Below, piece by piece: positions 37,385 through 47,227 of a stretch of 64,000 nt of DNA; positions within the stretch are counted from its first letter, which is position 1, and each line of letters starts with the position of its first letter. The stretch spans positions 17,923-81,922 of the forward strand of contig NZ_GL890944.1 of NCBI RefSeq assembly GCF_000211815.1, in the 5' to 3' direction. This DNA comes from Moorena producens 3L (lineage in GTDB: Bacteria; Cyanobacteriota; Cyanobacteriia; Cyanobacteriales; Coleofasciculaceae). Under the pieces are notes generated by a model. It was not told where the DNA came from. It searched no databases and saw nothing but the letters and a program-made list of their open reading frames with translations. The translations under genes and the position numbers were made by a program.

Positions 37385-38584
37385 ATGACTAATGCCATGC
37401 TTAGCCTATGCATGATTGTTAAAGATGAGGAAGAATCATTACCACAATGTTTGAGTAGTGTCAAGGATGTAGTGGATGAGATGGTCGTCCTAGACACAGG
37501 TTCAACGGATCGAACGATTGAGGTGGCGCAAAGCTATGGTGCTAGAGTTTATCAGTTTGAATGGTGTAATGATTTTGCAGCTGCTCGCAATCAGGCATTG
37601 AAGTATGTGCAAGGGGAATGGGTGCTGGTGTTGGATGCTGATGAAGTGTTGAAACCGGAAGTTGTACCGGAAATTAAGCAGGCAATCCAAAATAGTTCCT
37701 ATCTAGTTATTAATCTAGTCCGGCAAGAAGTGGGTGCAACTCAATCTCCCTATTCTCTGGTGTCCCGTTTGTTTCGCTATCACCCAGAGATTCGCTTTTC
37801 TCGCCCCTATCATGCTATGGTGGATGATACTGTAGCGCAAATGTTACAACGAGAACCCCAATGGCAGGTGGTGTCTCTATCCCAGGTGGCAATCTTACAC
37901 TACGGTTATAGCGATGATGCGATCGCATCACGGGATAAGTTGACTAGAGCGCTTACGGCGATGGAAGGCTATCTGGCTAGTCATCCGTTTGATGCTTATG
38001 TGTGTAGTAAACTCGGGGCGCTTTATATTCAAAATAATCAAGTAGACCAGGGTCTGGAGTTACTCAAGCGTGGTTTAACTGGCACTGAGCTAGAGCCAGC
38101 GGTATTATTTGAACTGCACTACCATCTGGGGAATGCTTATACTCGCCAAGGAGAGCTTAATTCAGGAGCAATACATTACCAACAAGCGATCCAACAACCG
38201 ATTTTGCCCCAGTTGAAATTAGGAGCTTACAATAACTTGGGCAGTTTGTTGTTACAAGCAGGGGAGTTGAATCACGCCAAAACCGCCTATGAAATGGCAG
38301 TGAAGATAGACCCAAGTTTTGCCCTTGGACATAATAATCTGGGCATGACTTGGAAGGCTTTGGGTCAGATGGAAAATGCGATCGCATCCTATCAGCAAGC
38401 GATTCAACTCAACCCAGAGTATGGAGAGGCTTATCAAAACTTGGGAGTGGTTTGGCTTAAACTGGGCAAGGTTGATCAGAGTTTATCAGCCTTTAAAAAA
38501 GCGATCGCACTTCACGAAACCGATAACCCAGCTGAAGCTCAGCGTCTTCGTCAGGGACTTCAGGCTATGGGATTTCAGGTTTAA
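37385..38584 (+). CDS. family 2 glycosyltransferase with TPR repeats
   Basis: 399 residues. The N-terminal GT2 domain has SLCMIVKDEEESLPQCLSSV, VVLDTGSTDRT and the metal-binding LVLDADEVL (DxD). From about residue 195 there are at least four TPR units, for example AYNNLGSLLLQAGELNHAKTAYEMAVKIDP and AYQNLGVVWLKLGKVDQSLSAFKKAI. Such fusions add sugars to surface polymers or proteins; acceptor unknown. ATG 37385; ATG 37397 also possible. Confidence 0.88.
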   Translation: MTNAMLSLCMIVKDEEESLPQCLSSVKDVVDEMVVLDTGSTDRTIEVAQSYGARVYQFEWCNDFAAARNQALKYVQGEWVLVLDADEVLKPEVVPEIKQAIQNSSYLVINLVRQEVGATQSPYSLVSRLFRYHPEIRFSRPYHAMVDDTVAQMLQREPQWQVVSLSQVAILHYGYSDDAIASRDKLTRALTAMEGYLASHPFDAYVCSKLGALYIQNNQVDQGLELLKRGLTGTELEPAVLFELHYHLGNAYTRQGELNSGAIHYQQAIQQPILPQLKLGAYNNLGSLLLQAGELNHAKTAYEMAVKIDPSFALGHNNLGMTWKALGQMENAIASYQQAIQLNPEYGEAYQNLGVVWLKLGKVDQSLSAFKKAIALHETDNPAEAQRLRQGLQAMGFQV

Positions 38585-39642
38585 TCTTATTAAGTATTAG
38601 GGAACAGGGAACAGCGGATCACCGGAACAGGGAACAGAGAACAGTAGAAAAGAAATACGAGATTTTTTTGGTGTTATGCCAGGGCTGTTTCATTATTTGG
38701 AATAAATTGTCAGGTCAATCGGGTGAAAGGGAGGTGGGGTGCTGGGGAGAGGGTTTTTTTAATAAAAATACCTTTTTATTAAAAAAAATTCCCCGACGGT
38801 GCTTCGCACCGCTATCTCCCGTTTCTCCCGTTTCTCCCCACCTCCTATCCAAAGGTGCGACCCGAAGGCGCGACCCTAGGCCGGGTTCCCCGGCCTAGGA
38901 GGCGCGGGCCTTGAGGGAATTTAATTCTGAATGCGGGAACGAAGTTACCGCATTCAGAGGGTCGCCTTTATGGGTTACTGGCTATAGGTAAAAGGGTTAA
39001 AACTTTTGTAATAAGGCCTCAGATGAAACCTTAGACAGGCTCGCCAATGAGCGTCGGCAGGCTATGCATAAAAGGGTTAAAACTCGTGGAATAAAGCGAG
39101 CCTGTCTTACGGTAACTTCAAACCACTCTTCAAGGTTTTGTCTCCGGAAAGCGCACCTATCACATTTTAGTCGGACCCAAGAAACAGCCCTGGGGTTAGG
39201 GGGGATTCCTGTTCCCTAAAATCCCAAAATTGTGTACCTCACCAAATTGAAAACCGCTATACAAGTAATCAAACCTATTGTGAATGAATCGATGCTGCTG
39301 ACTTTGGCAGTGTTACGATCCCTGAAATCTGTGAAGATTCCCCGGATAACTGATGGTATCTAGTTTATGGGCGTTACCTAGCTAACTGTGATTCCCTAAT
39401 TTTAACTAAAACTTGAACAAGTTTAGTCTTAACTTTACGAATACTTTAAATAAAAGTATTTTTCTTTAAAAAAAGAATTGATAAATTGATAAATAGTCAA
39501 GTCAAGCAAAATATAAAAATTTTCAGGGTAAAAAAATAAGACACCTTAAGGTATTTGAATTTTTCATGAATACTCCAACATTTAAACGTTGATTTAAAGG
39601 GGAATCTACGAAAACTTTATCGGTTTTACGAGTCTGAATTAG
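38585..39642. other. 1.1-kb intergenic region rich in palindromes
   Basis: Contains GGAACAGGGAACAG repeats (38600-38645), a strong stem CCTAGGCCGGG / CCCGGCCTAGG at 38875-38899, and the double hairpin element at 38957-39124. From 39230 on it is AT-rich and probably includes the RTX gene's upstream region. No gene seen. Confidence 0.55.
38957..39124 (+). repeat. covarying hairpin element, double copy F
   Basis: A first loop (TTTATGGGTTACTGGCTATA ... TTTTGTAATAA) with short arms at 38957-39020, then a full unit: GATGAAACCTT, arms AGACAGGCTCGC / GCGAGCCTGTCT (39033-39044, 39096-39107), and TACGGTAACTTCAAACC. The loop is forward. The arm sequence is unlike all other copies but perfectly paired. 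Confidence 0.8.
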
Positions 39643-39690
39643 GGTGTATCAACTGGTGTATCAACTGGTGTATCAACTGGTGTATCAACT
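39643..39690. repeat. four tandem copies of GGTGTATCAACT
   Basis: Exact 12-nt direct repeats about 88 nt before the RTX gene start. They could be regulator binding sites or simple slippage DNA. Confidence 0.85.
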
Positions 39691-39777
39691 TATGATGCCT
39701 TGAGGTGAGCTTAGTCAAAATTTGTTTGTCTGCAATGACCTTCTTGTGTCAATAATTTAATCTACCAAAGACAAAAT

Positions 39778-40884
39778 ATGATGACTACTATTTTTGGATT
39801 TGAGACTGGCGACTTCATAAATTGGAACACTATCGGCGATGCCAGCATTGAGACAGCGGCATTTGGCAGTATCCCTTCTCAGGGAAAATTTCAGGCTTTA
39901 ATTACTAATGATGTGGGTTCTGTAAGTGATAGCGAACTTGAAAACCTCTTGGGTTTGAACCCAGGCACTATAGATGGTTTTGGCAATGGGGATGCCAAAG
40001 AAGGATCCGCTCTCAAGCTAAAACCTATTACAGTCAACGCTGGAGATGTTTTGAGCTTCGACTTTAACTTCCTCACTGATGAGCTTACCCCTGACTCCAC
40101 CTTCAAGGATTTTGCCTTTGTCTCCATCACCCCAAACGTTTTATTTAACCTCGCAGATACAAATAGTTCATTTCTCCTGTCTCCTACAGGATTTCGTCAG
40201 GAAACAGACTACAATACCTTTACCTACAAATTCCCAACTTCTGGTACTTATCTAGTAGGTATGGCAGTGGTGGATGTAGAAGATGAGTTATTGGAATCCG
40301 CCCTACTAGTGGATAACTTGAAAGTTGTGCCGAAAGATGAAGTAATTGTAGGCACAAGCAACGATGAAACTCTTTTCGGTACTGCTGATAATGACACAAT
40401 CTACGGTCAAGGTGGTAATGACACAATCTTTGGCAGTGAGGGAGTAAACATTCTCTATGGTGGTGCTGGAGATGACCTGATTTTCGGCGGTTCCAACTCT
40501 GACAACATTTATGGCGGCACTGGTAATGACCGGATATTCTCCTCCGGAGGCAGTAACTCAGTTTATGGGGGTATCGGTAATGACTTCATAGACACTGGCA
40601 CTGGTAATGATTTCGTTGTTGGTGGCTTTGGCAACGATACGATCAGGCTTGGGGGTGGTCAGGATATTGTTGTCCTAGAAGCACGCAAAGGAACTGATAC
40701 TATCATTAACTTTGAGGCTGGTAAGATGTTCCTGGGTCTGTCTGGTGCCTTGACTTTTAGTAACTTGACGTTTAACCAAAGTGGTGGTGATGTGGAAATC
40801 TCTGCTAACAGTGAAGTCTTAGCAGTTGTGAATAATGCACAAGTTAGCACTATTGCCAGCGCTAGCAACTTTCTGACGATTTAG
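39778..40884 (+). CDS. RTX calcium-binding repeat protein
   Basis: 368 residues, no classical signal peptide. The N-terminal 190 residues form a beta-rich domain (FGFETGDFINWNTIGDASIET, LSFDFNFLTDE, FVSITPN) of the kind seen before RTX repeats in cyanobacterial secreted proteins. About 200-300 holds RTX nonapeptides such as GGNDTIFGS, GGAGDDLIF, GGTGNDRIF, GGFGNDTIR. This suggests type I secretion and calcium-driven folding. No protease or lipase motif seen. Confidence 0.85.
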   Translation: MMTTIFGFETGDFINWNTIGDASIETAAFGSIPSQGKFQALITNDVGSVSDSELENLLGLNPGTIDGFGNGDAKEGSALKLKPITVNAGDVLSFDFNFLTDELTPDSTFKDFAFVSITPNVLFNLADTNSSFLLSPTGFRQETDYNTFTYKFPTSGTYLVGMAVVDVEDELLESALLVDNLKVVPKDEVIVGTSNDETLFGTADNDTIYGQGGNDTIFGSEGVNILYGGAGDDLIFGGSNSDNIYGGTGNDRIFSSGGSNSVYGGIGNDFIDTGTGNDFVVGGFGNDTIRLGGGQDIVVLEARKGTDTIINFEAGKMFLGLSGALTFSNLTFNQSGGDVEISANSEVLAVVNNAQVSTIASASNFLTI

Positions 40885-41142
40885 TTATCTGATTTAGCTT
40901 GATCTGTGAGTGTAACTCTGAGTCAACCTGTTTTTTCCCGACGGTTTCTAACTCAGCATTTACGCAATAACTATACTTTTAGGGGCGCACGTCGTACGCC
41001 CCTACTACTGATGCTAACTACATAAGGGCGTTTGAGGTCGAGTTTGGCGACAGTCGCTGTAACTCTGGTTTTTCTGTGAAAACTATCATAACCAGGTCTA
41101 GAATCTCAAGAGGTACACTGGGGGAATTGGTAGTTAAAGATT

Positions 41143-43332
41143 ATGGTTTTGATTAGTAATCAGTTCCCTATGTCTACATTTTTATTAGAAGTCGGTACAG
41201 AAGAATTACCCGCAGATTTTGTGGATAGTGCGATCGCACAGTGGCAATCGAGAATTCCCCAAACCCTGGATGAGTACTTTCTTACTCCAGAAGGAATTGA
41301 GATTTACGGCACCCCTCGCCGCTTAGCAGTTATCATTAAAGGATTACCTCAAAAGCAACCCGACCGAGAAGAAGAGGTTAAAGGACCACCAGCTAAGGCA
41401 GCGTTTAAGGATGGCCAACCTACTAAAGCAGCGATTGGGTTTGCCCGTAAACAGGGGGTAGAGGTAGATAATCTATTCCTCAGAGATACGGCTAAAGGCG
41501 AATTTGTCTTTGTTCAGAAACAGATATCCGGTCGCCCCGCTACGGAAATTTTAACGGAACTGATTCCCCAATGGATATTTGGATTGGAAGGAAGACGGTT
41601 CATGCGCTGGGCCAATGGAGATTTAAAGTTTCCCCGTCCGATTCGCTGGCTAGTCACACTTTTGGATGATGTAGTGCTACCGGTAGAGTTAGATAATAAT
41701 GCCGAGATTATAAAAAGCGATCGCATTTCCAGTGGTCATCGGATCTTGTCTCCCAAACCAGTAGAGATTCCCCAAGCAACAGATTATCAGTCCTATTTGC
41801 GCAATGCTTATGTAGAGGTCAACCCTGAAGCACGTCGCGAGACAATCAAATCACAAGTGGAATCAGCCGCTAAACAATTAGGTGGTTATACCCCTCTGTA
41901 CCCTGAGTTATGGGAAGAAGTCACTAATTTAGTGGAATGGCCGACAGCAGTAGTAGGTAAATTTTCCTCAGAATTCTTGAATTTACCTCAAGAAGTGGTC
42001 ACCACAGAGATGGTGTCTCATCAGCGCTACTTCCCAGTATTCAAAACCGAAGCGGCTACTGAACTTATCCCCTATTTTATTACTATTGGTAACGGTGACC
42101 CGGCTAAATCCGAAATTATTGCTACTGGGAACGAGCGGGTAATCCGAGCCAGGCTAGCCGATGGACAGTTTTTCTACAAAACCGATATCGACTCACCCTT
42201 GGAAAGCTATTTACCCCAACTGGAGAAGGTCACTTTTCAGAAAGATTTGGGTTCAGTACGCCAAAAGGTCGGTAGAATAGAAAAGATAGCGAGTCAAATT
42301 ACTGACCAGTTACGTCAACACTCTCCTAATCTAATCTCACCAGAGGCGATTACTCAGATTCAAAGAGCGGCCTTACTGTGTAAAGCCGACTTGGTTACCC
42401 AGATGGTCTATGAATTTCCTGAATTACAAGGGGTAATGGGACAAAAGTATGCCGTTACTAGTGGGGAATCTGAGCAAGTCGCAACAGCAATTTTTGAGCA
42501 TTATTTACCCAGAGGTGCAGGGGATGCTCTACCTCAAACCCTGACCGGGCAAGTGGTAGGATTAGCAGACAGGCTAGATACTTTAGTCAGTATCTTTGGT
42601 TTAGGCATGTTACCCACAGGCTCTTCTGACCCCTTTGCTCTACGTCGTGCGGCTAATGGTATTATCAACATTACCTGGGATGCCAACTTACCGATTAATC
42701 TCCAACAGTTGCTACAAGATATTGCTGCAGATTTTGTAGCTGCTTATCCAGACAAAAACTCACCAATAGAGTCATTACAAGAATTTTTCTTACAACGGAT
42801 TCGGACTCTGCTCCAAGAAGAAAATAAAATTGACTATGATTTAGTGAATGCTGTGTTAGGAGAAGATGATCCCGAGTATCAAAACAGGGCATTAATTGAT
42901 GTGTTAGATGTACGCGATCGCGCTTTGTTTCTTCAGTCTATCCGAGATAATGGTACGCTGGATAAAATCTATGAAACTGTCAACCGTTCAGCTCGTTTAG
43001 CTAAACAAGGGGATTTAGATACCAAAGAGTTACAACCAACAACAGTAGTGACTCCGGAATACTTCCAGAAATCTTGTGAGCAAGCATTTTATGATGCCCT
43101 AGTGGAATTAGTGCCGAAAATTAAAGCGTCTCAGGAAGAGCGAGATTATCAGAAATTAGTGGAAGCACTAGAACAGATTGCTCCTACAGTTAGCACTTTC
43201 TTTGATGGTGACCAGAGTGTGTTGGTGATGGATCCTGACCCCAATATTCGCAGTAATCGGTTGAATTTGTTGGGATTGTTGCGGAATCATGCTCGTGTGT
43301 TAGCAGATTTTGGAGCAATTGTCAAGAGTTAG
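41143..43332 (+). CDS. glyS: glycyl-tRNA synthetase beta subunit
   Basis: 729 residues, full length. N-terminal FLLEVGTEELPADFVDSA, then YGTPRRLAVIIKGL, GLEGRRFMRWANGDLKFPRPIRWLV, GHRIL, VVTTEMVSHQRYFPV, the HD-like region and the anticodon-binding tail (LRNHARVLADFGAIV). It joins glycine to tRNA-Gly with the alpha subunit GlyQ, which is not in this window. ATG 41170 (MSTFLLEVG) may be the true start rather than ATG 41143. Confidence 0.95.
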   Translation: MVLISNQFPMSTFLLEVGTEELPADFVDSAIAQWQSRIPQTLDEYFLTPEGIEIYGTPRRLAVIIKGLPQKQPDREEEVKGPPAKAAFKDGQPTKAAIGFARKQGVEVDNLFLRDTAKGEFVFVQKQISGRPATEILTELIPQWIFGLEGRRFMRWANGDLKFPRPIRWLVTLLDDVVLPVELDNNAEIIKSDRISSGHRILSPKPVEIPQATDYQSYLRNAYVEVNPEARRETIKSQVESAAKQLGGYTPLYPELWEEVTNLVEWPTAVVGKFSSEFLNLPQEVVTTEMVSHQRYFPVFKTEAATELIPYFITIGNGDPAKSEIIATGNERVIRARLADGQFFYKTDIDSPLESYLPQLEKVTFQKDLGSVRQKVGRIEKIASQITDQLRQHSPNLISPEAITQIQRAALLCKADLVTQMVYEFPELQGVMGQKYAVTSGESEQVATAIFEHYLPRGAGDALPQTLTGQVVGLADRLDTLVSIFGLGMLPTGSSDPFALRRAANGIINITWDANLPINLQQLLQDIAADFVAAYPDKNSPIESLQEFFLQRIRTLLQEENKIDYDLVNAVLGEDDPEYQNRALIDVLDVRDRALFLQSIRDNGTLDKIYETVNRSARLAKQGDLDTKELQPTTVVTPEYFQKSCEQAFYDALVELVPKIKASQEERDYQKLVEALEQIAPTVSTFFDGDQSVLVMDPDPNIRSNRLNLLGLLRNHARVLADFGAIVKS

Positions 43333-43340
43333 GGTTTGGT

Positions 43341-43662
<322 letters not shown>

Positions 43663-43709
43663 TTTGGGGGATTGATCGTAAAAGCTCTATCTGCGGTTCT
43701 ACTAAAATT

Positions 43710-44282
43710 GTGGTCAAATTGAAACTGACCCACTATGGAACTAGCCTCAGAACTGCCATGGAGATTTTGGAAACCGTAACGTTTGATGATGCGATCGCAT
43801 TCACCGAATCGATAATGACCAAAATGGTAACAGGGGAACTAACATCGCCAGAAATTACCGAAGCGATCGCATCCTTAGTCAAGAGCAAGAATGGTGCTAG
43901 AGGTTTCTTTGTCACCTACCTTACCAGTGACAGCACCTTAGCTGACAATCCCTCACCAGAGGTGATCACAGCCCTAGAGTCATCCCCCGAAATCGTAGCC
44001 GAACTGTTAGTCAAAAATTTAGCTATGTCAGCGGCAATGGCATTGAACCATCGCCGCAATGGCAAAGAAGACATGGCTCAAGGATCAGACCGAGTGCGAT
44101 CGCGTAGTGCTAATCTCATTAAACAACTAAACATGCCAAGCCTGTTTGACATTGCCCAACAGTTAAGGCAAAGCGCCCTTACTGGAGTTGGCAACTACCA
44201 AGAATTTCTCAAGCGCTGGAAATACGATTCTGATCAAAAACAGGTCATTCATGAAGCTTTATCTGACATTCTTGACCAATAA
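43710..44282 (+). CDS. unknown alpha-helical protein (190 aa)
   Basis: Soluble, helix-rich and acidic at the front (METVTFDDAIAFTESIMTKM-like region from residue 20), with ARGFFVTYLTSDSTLAD in the middle and SLFDIAQQLRQSALTGVGNYQEFLKRW near the end. No domain recognised. The frame has normal codon use with HIP1 sites inside, so it is likely real. GTG 43710 or ATG 43758 as start. Confidence 0.65.
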   Translation: MVKLKLTHYGTSLRTAMEILETVTFDDAIAFTESIMTKMVTGELTSPEITEAIASLVKSKNGARGFFVTYLTSDSTLADNPSPEVITALESSPEIVAELLVKNLAMSAAMALNHRRNGKEDMAQGSDRVRSRSANLIKQLNMPSLFDIAQQLRQSALTGVGNYQEFLKRWKYDSDQKQVIHEALSDILDQ

Positions 44283-44624
44283 TCAAAGGGATGTTTCCAA
44301 AAATCAAAAACTGACTATAGCAATTAATAGGAAAATAGCAATTTAAAAAATGTTAATTGCTATTTCCTAATCTCATCATGTCTACTTTCTAATAGTATAG
44401 CACTACCCATTCAAATGTTTGACGCTGCATCGCTCCTAAACTCCAAAACGTAAGTAATCGCTTACTTTTGACTTCTGACTTCTGACTTTTGACTTTTGAC
44501 TTTTGACTTTTGACTTCTGACTTCTGACTTCTGACTTTTGACTTCTGACTTCTGACTTCTGACTTCTGACTTCTGACTTCTGACTTCTGACTTCTGACTT
44601 GCGCGTAGCGCTATATCATGGCTA
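44283..44624. repeat. intergenic region with a (GACTTCT)n array
   Basis: 44465-44600 is about 19 heptamers of GACTTCT or GACTTTT. Before it lies AT-rich DNA without a gene. The array ends 25 nt before the nuclease gene, so it sits in that gene's leader. Confidence 0.85.
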
Positions 44625-45848
44625 ATGATCAAAATTCTTCACCTATCTGATATCCACATGGGTAGTGGTTTCTCCCATGGACGAATCAACCCTGCTACTG
44701 GAATCAATACACGTTTAGAAGATTTTGTCAATACCCTAGCTAAATGTATTGACCGAGCCATTACCGAACCTGTGGATTTAGTTCTTTTTGGCGGTGATGC
44801 CTTTCCCGATGCCACACCACCACCTTATGTTCAACAAGCTTTTGCTAATCAATTTCGCCGCTTAGTAGATGTAAACATTCCTACCGTTTTACTAGTAGGA
44901 AATCACGACCAACACTCCCAAGGACAAGGAGGTGCTAGCTTATGTATTTATCGCACCTTAGGCGTGCCTGGATTTGTAGTAGGGGATAGCATCGAAACTC
45001 ATAAGATTCAAACCGACAATGGTCGAGTACAGGTGATTACTCTACCGTGGCTAACCAACTCCACCCTTCTCAGTCGCCCAGACACCGAAGGTCTAACCCT
45101 AGCCGAGGTTAACCAACTCCTGATCTCACGGCTTGAGCCAATCTTAGAAGCAGAAATTCGTCAACTAGACCCAAACCTGCCAACGGTCTTGTTAGGTCAT
45201 TTAATGGCAGACCAAGCTAGATTTGGTGCAGAACGCTTCCTAGCCGTTGGTAAAGGTTTTACTATTCCGCTCTCGCTGCTGACTCGACCCTGCTTTGATT
45301 ATGTAGCTTTAGGACACATCCACCAACACCAGAATCTCAACCACTCCAATGACCCGCCAGTCATTTACCCTGGCAGCATTGAGCGGGTCGATTTCAGTGA
45401 AGAGAAGGAAGACAAAGGTTATGTCATGATTGAGCTGTCCAAAGGTCATGTTCAGTGGGAATTTTGTCCCTTGTCAGTGCGTCCCTTCCGTACCATTGAG
45501 GTCAACCTTGCTGAAGCAGATGATCCCCAAAGTACTTTACTAAACGCTATTGGTAACGAAATTATTAAAAACGCTATAGTCCGGCTGATTTACAAGCTAC
45601 GTTCTGAGCAGCTCGACCTAATTGACAATAGTGCCATACATGAATCCTTGAGGGCAGCCCACCACTATACCATTCGTCCAGAATTAGTCAGCCAGCTAGC
45701 CCGTCCCCGCTTGCCGGAACTTGGTATAGGTAACAGTATTGACCCCATAGATGCGTTATCGACATATCTAGAGAATCGGCAAGACCTCAGAGATATTGCT
45801 GCAGATATGCTAGAAGCTGCAGAATGCCTATTAGAGAAAAATCGTTGA
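44625..45848 (+). CDS. SbcD/Mre11-type DNA repair exonuclease
   Basis: 407 residues. The calcineurin-like phosphoesterase core is complete: LHLSDIHMGSG (Asp, His), DLVLFGGDAF, VLLVGNHDQHS (Asn-His-Asp), LLGHLMAD and ALGHIHQHQ (His-x-His). The C-terminal capping region follows. It would act with an SbcC/Rad50 ATPase, which is not adjacent. The stop TGA is read from TTGA, the right end of the tnpB element that begins at 45845, so the native C-terminus cannot be judged; the length is still near normal. Confidence 0.88.
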   Translation: MIKILHLSDIHMGSGFSHGRINPATGINTRLEDFVNTLAKCIDRAITEPVDLVLFGGDAFPDATPPPYVQQAFANQFRRLVDVNIPTVLLVGNHDQHSQGQGGASLCIYRTLGVPGFVVGDSIETHKIQTDNGRVQVITLPWLTNSTLLSRPDTEGLTLAEVNQLLISRLEPILEAEIRQLDPNLPTVLLGHLMADQARFGAERFLAVGKGFTIPLSLLTRPCFDYVALGHIHQHQNLNHSNDPPVIYPGSIERVDFSEEKEDKGYVMIELSKGHVQWEFCPLSVRPFRTIEVNLAEADDPQSTLLNAIGNEIIKNAIVRLIYKLRSEQLDLIDNSAIHESLRAAHHYTIRPELVSQLARPRLPELGIGNSIDPIDALSTYLENRQDLRDIAADMLEAAECLLEKNR

Positions 45849-45988
45849 CACTCCCCGCCCTATAAGGACGGGGATTCTTCGCTCAACGACCCGACTTGCT
45901 GTTCCTGGCCGGAACCAAGAACAGTAGAGGCCAGATCTCCCGAAGCGTTCTGATCTATGATCCAGGTTCCGGTGTGCCCCACCGTACC
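45845..45988 (-). ncRNA. omega/reRNA-like right-end segment of the tnpB element
   Basis: 144 nt from GGTACGGTGGGGCACACC to the end TCAA, overlapping the 3' end of tnpB, as is usual for TnpB guide RNAs. The flanking bases CGATTTTTCTC of the nuclease gene would be the guide part. Confidence 0.65.
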
Positions 45989-47179
45989 CAAGGCTCTTTT
46001 TAGGATATTGATTGCGGCGTTGTGGTCACGGTCTAATTCACAACCGCATTCACAGACGTGAGTTCTAGTTGATAGTGACTTCTTGACCACTTCGCCACAT
46101 TCTGAGCAATTCTGGCTTGTATAGGCAGGATTGACTGGAACAGTGACTCTGCCAAACTTTTCGCCAAAGTGCTCTAACCATTTTCTAAATTGATACCAAC
46201 CAGCATCATTAATAGACTTAGCAAGGCAATGGTTTTTAACCAAATTCTTGACTCTTAAATCTTCATAGGCAACCAGGTCGTTAGACCGGATTACGCAACG
46301 CGCCGGAGACGAAACCTTAGATAGTGGAGCCTTTATGGGTGTTCGGCTTTGCATAAAAGGGTTAAATCTTTTGTAATAAGGCTCCACTATCTTACGGTAA
46401 CTTCTAACCAGTCTCTTGGCATGTTCTTCACGCTGCCTACTTATTTTAAGGTGTTGTCTGCCTAATCTATTAATGGCTTTCTTACGGTTAGATGAGCCTT
46501 TATTTTTCCGAGATACTCGGCGTTGATAAAATTTTAGACGCTTCTCTCCTGCCCTATAGAAGCGAGGATGAGGTTCAGTGTTTCCCCTAGAATCGGTATA
46601 GAACTCTTTTAGTCCTACATCTAAGCCTAGAGTGGTATCAGCTGGGTCTAATTGCTCTTTTACATCAACAGAGACGCAAAACTGAACGTAGTACCCATCA
46701 GCCCTTGTGACAATGCGAACCCGTTTGATCAATTTTTTATCGAAGCGCCACAAGTCCCAGGTACCCTTGAGTTTCAGCTTTCCTATTCCTTTCTTGTCAC
46801 TGAAAGTGATTGACTTTTTATCAGGGGAAAGTTTCCATCCTGATTGTTTGTACTCAACAGATCTACAGTGTTTTTGAAAACGGGGAAAACCTTTCTTTCC
46901 TGGTACTTTTTTCTTGCAATTGTCATAGAAGCGAGTAATTGATGACCAGGCTCTCTCAGCCGCAGCCTGTCGAGCCGTTGAATTCAGTTCATTGGCAAAG
47001 GGAAACTCTTTGGCAAGTATTTTACTATACTTGCTGAGGTCATATTTTCCTGTGCCCTTATTATCCATCCACAGACGAATACAACTATTTCGGATAAACT
47101 TTACTGTCCGAATTGCTTCGTCAATAGCTTGATATTGGCACGATTTTCCGTAGGCTTTGAATTCAATTATGATCATCAT
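45860..47179 (-). CDS. tnpB: canonical TnpB with an in-frame hairpin insertion
   Basis: About 439 residues from ATG 47179, with AGAGGT 7 nt upstream; earlier starts extend it by 18. All catalytic parts are present: LGLDVGLKEFYTD (Asp), LVAYEDLRVKNL (Glu), zinc knuckle CSECGE...CECGCE and DRDHNAAINIL (Asp). Between AKRL and ARCVIRSNDL are 35 extra residues (VRSYRKIVEPYYKRFNPFMQ...) encoded by hairpin copy C. The insertion is 105 nt and keeps the frame; whether the enzyme tolerates it just before the catalytic Glu strand is unknown. Confidence 0.88.
   Translation of the reverse strand: MMIIIEFKAYGKSCQYQAIDEAIRTVKFIRNSCIRLWMDNKGTGKYDLSKYSKILAKEFPFANELNSTARQAAAERAWSSITRFYDNCKKKVPGKKGFPRFQKHCRSVEYKQSGWKLSPDKKSITFSDKKGIGKLKLKGTWDLWRFDKKLIKRVRIVTRADGYYVQFCVSVDVKEQLDPADTTLGLDVGLKEFYTDSRGNTEPHPRFYRAGEKRLKFYQRRVSRKNKGSSNRKKAINRLGRQHLKISRQREEHAKRLVRSYRKIVEPYYKRFNPFMQSRTPIKAPLSKVSSPARCVIRSNDLVAYEDLRVKNLVKNHCLAKSINDAGWYQFRKWLEHFGEKFGRVTVPVNPAYTSQNCSECGEVVKKSLSTRTHVCECGCELDRDHNAAINILKRALGTVGHTGTWIIDQNASGDLASTVLGSGQEQQVGSLSEESPSL
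46303..46409 (+). repeat. covarying hairpin element, copy C, inside tnpB
   Basis: CCGGAGACGAAACCTT, arms AGATAGTGGAGCC / GGCTCCACTATCT (46319-46331, 46380-46392), TACGGTAACTTCTAACC. Loop forward (TTTATGGGTG ... TTTTGTAATAA). Removing 105 nt (46305-46409) gives an uninterrupted TnpB frame with CC at the joint. Confidence 0.9.
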
Positions 47180-47200
47180 AAATCGACCTCTTATGTATAC

Positions 47201-47227
47201 AATTACGCTAACACATATAGCGTAATT
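47201..47227. promoter_or_regulatory. 10-bp inverted repeat upstream of tnpB
   Basis: AATTACGCTA / TAGCGTAATT with a 7-nt spacer, 22 nt before the tnpB start. It could be an operator or the left-end hairpin of the element. The other tnpB at 16447 also has a small palindrome in the same place. Confidence 0.5.
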
